Positions 5,214-7,553 of a stretch of DNA of 7,553 bases are shown piece after piece. Below the pieces are notes generated by a model. The model was not told the origin of the DNA. It did not search any database and was given only the letters and a program-made list of their open reading frames with translations. Numbering within the stretch: position 1 is the first letter of the stretch; each line of letters begins with the position of its first letter. The translations under genes and the position numbers were made by a program. The stretch is from CAZWZG01 sp964638245. Lineage in GTDB: Bacteria > Pseudomonadota > Alphaproteobacteria > Rhodobacterales > Rhodobacteraceae. The stretch spans positions 1 to 7,553 of the forward strand of contig CAZWZG010000151.1 of NCBI GenBank assembly GCA_964638245.1, written 5' to 3'.

Positions 5214-6047
5214 CGCCGTCAGCATCGGTGTCGGCTCAAACCCCGGCACCAAAGCATTGAATCGGTCATTGTCCATCATGTGCGACTGATCCCAGAGGTA
5301 TCGCATCTCCACAAGGTGACGCCCCAACTTCCAGACCGGCGACATCGCCCGAACGGGCAGCCAGTTGAAACTGCTGATCTTAAGCGGCTGTGGCGCGAGA
5401 GCGGCCAAAGCGTCGCCCAATTCCTGACCCGTCAACGCGTAACCAGAAAATGCGATGTCTTCGAAAGCGCTGAGTGCGGCACGCCCTTCGACCACGCGTA
5501 CGGTCGCCTCGGCCAAGTCCGGCAGATAGGCAAAGGCATGGGTCACATCGCGACGCCCAGGGTACACGAAACGCCCTTTGGCAAAGTCCTTGACCATCAC
5601 CGTGTCGAACCAGTTCCCAGACGGCTCGGTTTCGATGTAATCACCTGCGCGCATCACAATCGTCTGCACGCCTGACGCCCGATAAGCGCCTTCAAGATCG
5701 CGCCGGATCCGACCAAGAGGATTTGTCGCGCGATGCGGTGTGTCGGGGCCCAGCACATTGGGGAGCGGGTCGCCGTAGACATATACATTGCCTGGCAACA
5801 CGACCGTCGCGCCCGCGGACTTGGCGGCGTTTATGACCTGACGCGTCAGGTCCGGCACCAGCTTGGCCCATTGGTCGTATGGCGGGTTCCAGCCATTGAC
5901 GATCACGTCGGCACCGCGCGCCGCCTGCATCAGATCGCCCGTTTTGCGATCAAAGCGGCTCACGTCCCAACCGTGGCGTTCAAAGGCTTCGGCGGCGTTT
6001 CGACCGAACCGACCCGTCGCGCCCAGAATTAATACCGTTCCCGTCAT
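5163..6047 (-). CDS. NAD(P)-binding SDR/epimerase-like protein, 294 aa, atypical active site
   Basis: The N-terminus MTGTVLILGATGRFGRNAAE has the glycine-rich GATGRFG loop (9-15) of a Rossmann nucleotide-binding fold. ADVIVNGWNP (46-55) and VVLPGNVYVYGDPLP (82-96) follow as in extended short-chain dehydrogenases and NAD-dependent epimerases. The usual catalytic NPYGxSK appears as NPLGRIR (109-115), so Tyr is Leu and Lys is Arg. It may be an atypical SDR with other chemistry or a redox sensor. The length is close to the family norm. ATG 6047 is supported by GGAGAG eight bases upstream. Its last 51 bp overlap the nuclease gene tail-to-tail, codon against codon. It is divergent from a LysR-type gene across about 95 bp and is the likely target of that regulator. 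The substrate is unknown. Confidence 0.85.
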   Translation of the reverse strand: MTGTVLILGATGRFGRNAAEAFERHGWDVSRFDRKTGDLMQAARGADVIVNGWNPPYDQWAKLVPDLTRQVINAAKSAGATVVLPGNVYVYGDPLPNVLGPDTPHRATNPLGRIRRDLEGAYRASGVQTIVMRAGDYIETEPSGNWFDTVMVKDFAKGRFVYPGRRDVTHAFAYLPDLAEATVRVVEGRAALSAFEDIAFSGYALTGQELGDALAALAPQPLKISSFNWLPVRAMSPVWKLGRHLVEMRYLWDQSHMMDNDRFNALVPGFEPTPMLTALGRAVEHQIHPKKAVA

Positions 6048-6090
6048 GTCTTGCTCTCCAAAATAGCGTGTCAGGAACCAGATCGCATAT

Positions 6091-6137
6091 TCATTATCGC
6101 ATGCAAATTGACGAAATGTGATTGTATGATATGCAAT
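6091..6137. promoter_or_regulatory. Putative LysR-type operator: dyad plus half-site repeat
   Basis: ATTGTATGATATGCAAT (6121-6137) is an imperfect 17-bp dyad that contains the LysR T-N11-A pattern (T6123, A6135). The element TATnnnATGCAA occurs in it at 6125-6136 and again at 6095-6106, exactly 30 bp away (about three helical turns), giving two same-face sites as LysR tetramers prefer. A TTGACG at 6108-6113, 16 bp from TATGCA (6130-6135), could be the regulator's promoter, and the dyad would cover its -10. Position between divergent genes suits autorepression plus control of the SDR gene. Confidence 0.5.
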
Positions 6138-6142
6138 TTCTT

Positions 6143-7024
6143 ATGGATTGGACTCTTGCTCGAACGTTCCTTGCCGTCGCCGACCACGGGTCGCACTCGG
6201 CGGCCGCACGCGAACTGGGGCTGACGCAACCCACCGTTGGGCGACACATACGGGCCCTTGAAGAGACGCTCGATGTCACGCTTTTCCGTCGGGAAGCCAA
6301 AGGTATGATTTTGAGCGATGCAGGTGCGGCATTGGTCGCACCGGCTCGCGCGATGGCACAGGCCGCTGCAGAGATGAGCATCGCTGCGGCGGGCAAAAAC
6401 GAGGCGCTCGCCGGGACGGTCCGGCTGACGGCCAGCATCTTCATGTCGCACCACGTTCTGCCCGAGATAATGGCCAAGGCACGCGCCACATACCCCGACA
6501 TCGCGATAGATCTGGTGGCGACCGACACAGCCGAAAACCTTCTGTTTCGCGAAGCCGACATTGCGATACGAATGTTCAAACCAACCCAGCTTGATGTGGT
6601 CACGCGCCATATCGGGGACATCCCGTTGGGGCTTTATGGCGCGAAAACCTATCTCGACAGGGTCGGTCGCGACCGGGACATCATGGAGATGGACCTTGTC
6701 GGTTATGACCGGAACGAGGACCTGATCCGCGGCTTTCGCGCGGCGGGTGTTGATGCCTCTCGCGATGACTTCATGACGCGTACAGATCACCAGACCGCCT
6801 TTTGGGAGCTTGTGCGGGCCGGGTGCGGGTTGGGGTTCGCCCAACGCCGCACAGCGATGAAAGACCCAAACGTCGAAGAGATCGCGATCGACTTGCCCCT
6901 CCCCCATCTAGAAGTCTGGCTGACGGCAAACGAGGCGATGCGCTCCAGCCCGCGCATTCGCCGCATCTGGGACCTTCTGGCGCAAAGCCTGTCGGACTAT
7001 TGCGGCGACCCCGGGTCTGCTTGA
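6143..7024 (+). CDS. LysR-family transcriptional regulator, 293 aa
   Basis: MDWTLARTFLAVADHGSHSA starts the family's winged helix-turn-helix (about residues 1-60), with the recognition region AARELGLTQPTVGRHIRALE at about 20-39. A linker helix and an effector-binding domain of two lobes follow (from about residue 82, GTVRLTAS, to the end). The length is typical. The start at ATG 6143 is chosen because relatives begin MDW; the upstream TTG 6122 and ATG 6131 fall inside the operator dyad. No Shine-Dalgarno sequence precedes 6143, so the transcript may be leaderless. The effector is unknown. It is divergent from the SDR gene, the usual arrangement for a regulator and its target. leuB starts 52 bp downstream on the same strand with no visible terminator, so read-through is possible. 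Confidence 0.9.
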   Translation: MDWTLARTFLAVADHGSHSAAARELGLTQPTVGRHIRALEETLDVTLFRREAKGMILSDAGAALVAPARAMAQAAAEMSIAAAGKNEALAGTVRLTASIFMSHHVLPEIMAKARATYPDIAIDLVATDTAENLLFREADIAIRMFKPTQLDVVTRHIGDIPLGLYGAKTYLDRVGRDRDIMEMDLVGYDRNEDLIRGFRAAGVDASRDDFMTRTDHQTAFWELVRAGCGLGFAQRRTAMKDPNVEEIAIDLPLPHLEVWLTANEAMRSSPRIRRIWDLLAQSLSDYCGDPGSA

Positions 7025-7076
7025 CGCCCCTGCGCCAAGCCGCTACGCCGCGCCCGACAAACAAGGAGACGTCCCG

Positions 7077-7553
7077 ATGAGCCATTCGCTTTTGATCCTG
7101 CCCGGAGACGGTATCGGCCCCGAGGTGATGGCCGAAGTGCGCAAGGTGATCGGATGGTTCGGCGACAAGCGTGGCCTTTCGTTCGATATCTCCGAAGACC
7201 TCGTCGGTGGCGCGGCCTATGACGCCCACGGCACACCGCTCCACGACGACACCATGGCACGCGCTCAGGAAGCTGACGCGGTTCTTCTCGGCGCTGTCGG
7301 CGGTCCGCAGTACGACGATCTGGACTTCTCGGTGAAGCCTGAACGCGGCCTTTTGCGCCTGCGCAAGGAAATGGACCTTTTTGCCAACCTGCGCCCGGCG
7401 CAGTGCTTTGACGCGCTGGCTGACTTCTCGTCACTCAAGAAGGACGTGGTCGCCGGGCTCGACATCATGATCGTGCGCGAACTGACCTCAGGCATTTATT
7501 TCGGCGAGCCGCGCGGCATCTTCGAAGAAGGTAACGAGCGGGTCGGCATCAAC
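7077..7553 (+). CDS. leuB: 3-isopropylmalate dehydrogenase (LeuB), N-terminal 159 residues
   Basis: LeuB oxidises and decarboxylates 3-isopropylmalate with NAD+ to give the direct precursor of leucine, in the cytoplasm. The ATG at 7077 follows AAGGAG (7063-7068) at ideal spacing. Seen: LLILPGDGIGPEV (5-17), LGAVGGP (71-77), KPERGLLRLRKEMDLFANLRP (87-107) and DIMIVRELTSGIYFGEPRG (129-147), all signatures of the family. Arg94, Arg106 (or nearby), Arg134 and Tyr141 match the known substrate-binding residues. The catalytic Lys, the metal-binding Asps and the NAD-binding part lie beyond the window. The frame is open to base 7553. No regulatory leader peptide is seen before it. Confidence 0.97.
   Translation, partial: MSHSLLILPGDGIGPEVMAEVRKVIGWFGDKRGLSFDISEDLVGGAAYDAHGTPLHDDTMARAQEADAVLLGAVGGPQYDDLDFSVKPERGLLRLRKEMDLFANLRPAQCFDALADFSSLKKDVVAGLDIMIVRELTSGIYFGEPRGIFEEGNERVGIN

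Noticed and set aside
6071..6907. Minus-strand open frame of 278 codons
   Set aside because: It is antisense to the LysR gene, rich in Cys, His and Arg as shadows are, and has no known motif.
7025..7076. Possible terminator or leader peptide between the LysR gene and leuB
   Set aside because: No stem with a T-run and no Leu-rich short frame is present in the 52 bp.

Overview
The window looks like a chromosomal segment of a Rhodobacterales-type alphaproteobacterium. This rests on the leucine-biosynthesis genes, on two small gene families that I recall mainly from that group (DUF6525 and DUF3775 types), on a high-GC sequence, and on a putative secreted nuclease-like protein beside leuB. It opens inside leuD (3-isopropylmalate dehydratase small subunit) and closes inside leuB (3-isopropylmalate dehydrogenase), so it spans the DNA between two steps of leucine synthesis.

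Layout. Positions 1-294 (+) hold the C-terminal part of leuD, with an in-frame TAG at 10-12. Four minus-strand genes follow, read right to left: a 392-aa exported or membrane-anchored protein of unknown function (2844-1666), a 137-aa membrane-anchored TPR-like protein (1629-1216), a DUF3775-type protein (987-664), and a DUF6525-type gene (570-299) broken by one missing base in a T-run. Positions 2845-3312 carry no convincing gene. They hold a terminator-like hairpin on the minus strand, an array of four 11-bp direct repeats, a short dyad and an RNA-type hairpin. Plus-strand genes then resume: a six-helix membrane protein (3313-4149) and an overlapping secreted endonuclease/exonuclease/phosphatase-like protein (about 4110-5213) with no ordinary start codon where its signal peptide begins. 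A minus-strand NAD(P)-binding SDR-type gene (6047-5163) overlaps the nuclease tail by 51 bp. It is divergent from a LysR-type regulator (6143-7024), and the gap between them contains operator-like sequence. leuB starts at 7077 behind a strong Shine-Dalgarno sequence and runs off the end.

How it works together. leuD and leuB act in leucine synthesis. The membrane protein and the nuclease look translationally coupled. The SDR/LysR pair is a classic divergent regulator-target module that appears to sit as a unit between the nuclease and leuB. I see no defence system, CRISPR array, transposon, tRNA or rRNA. The most notable points are two apparent gene disruptions at the left end, a missing start codon in the nuclease gene, the phased repeat array with its neighbouring hairpins, an SDR that lacks the usual catalytic pair, and a codon-aligned antisense overlap. 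The cluster of coding anomalies could partly be sequence error, and this must be settled before any biology is read into it.
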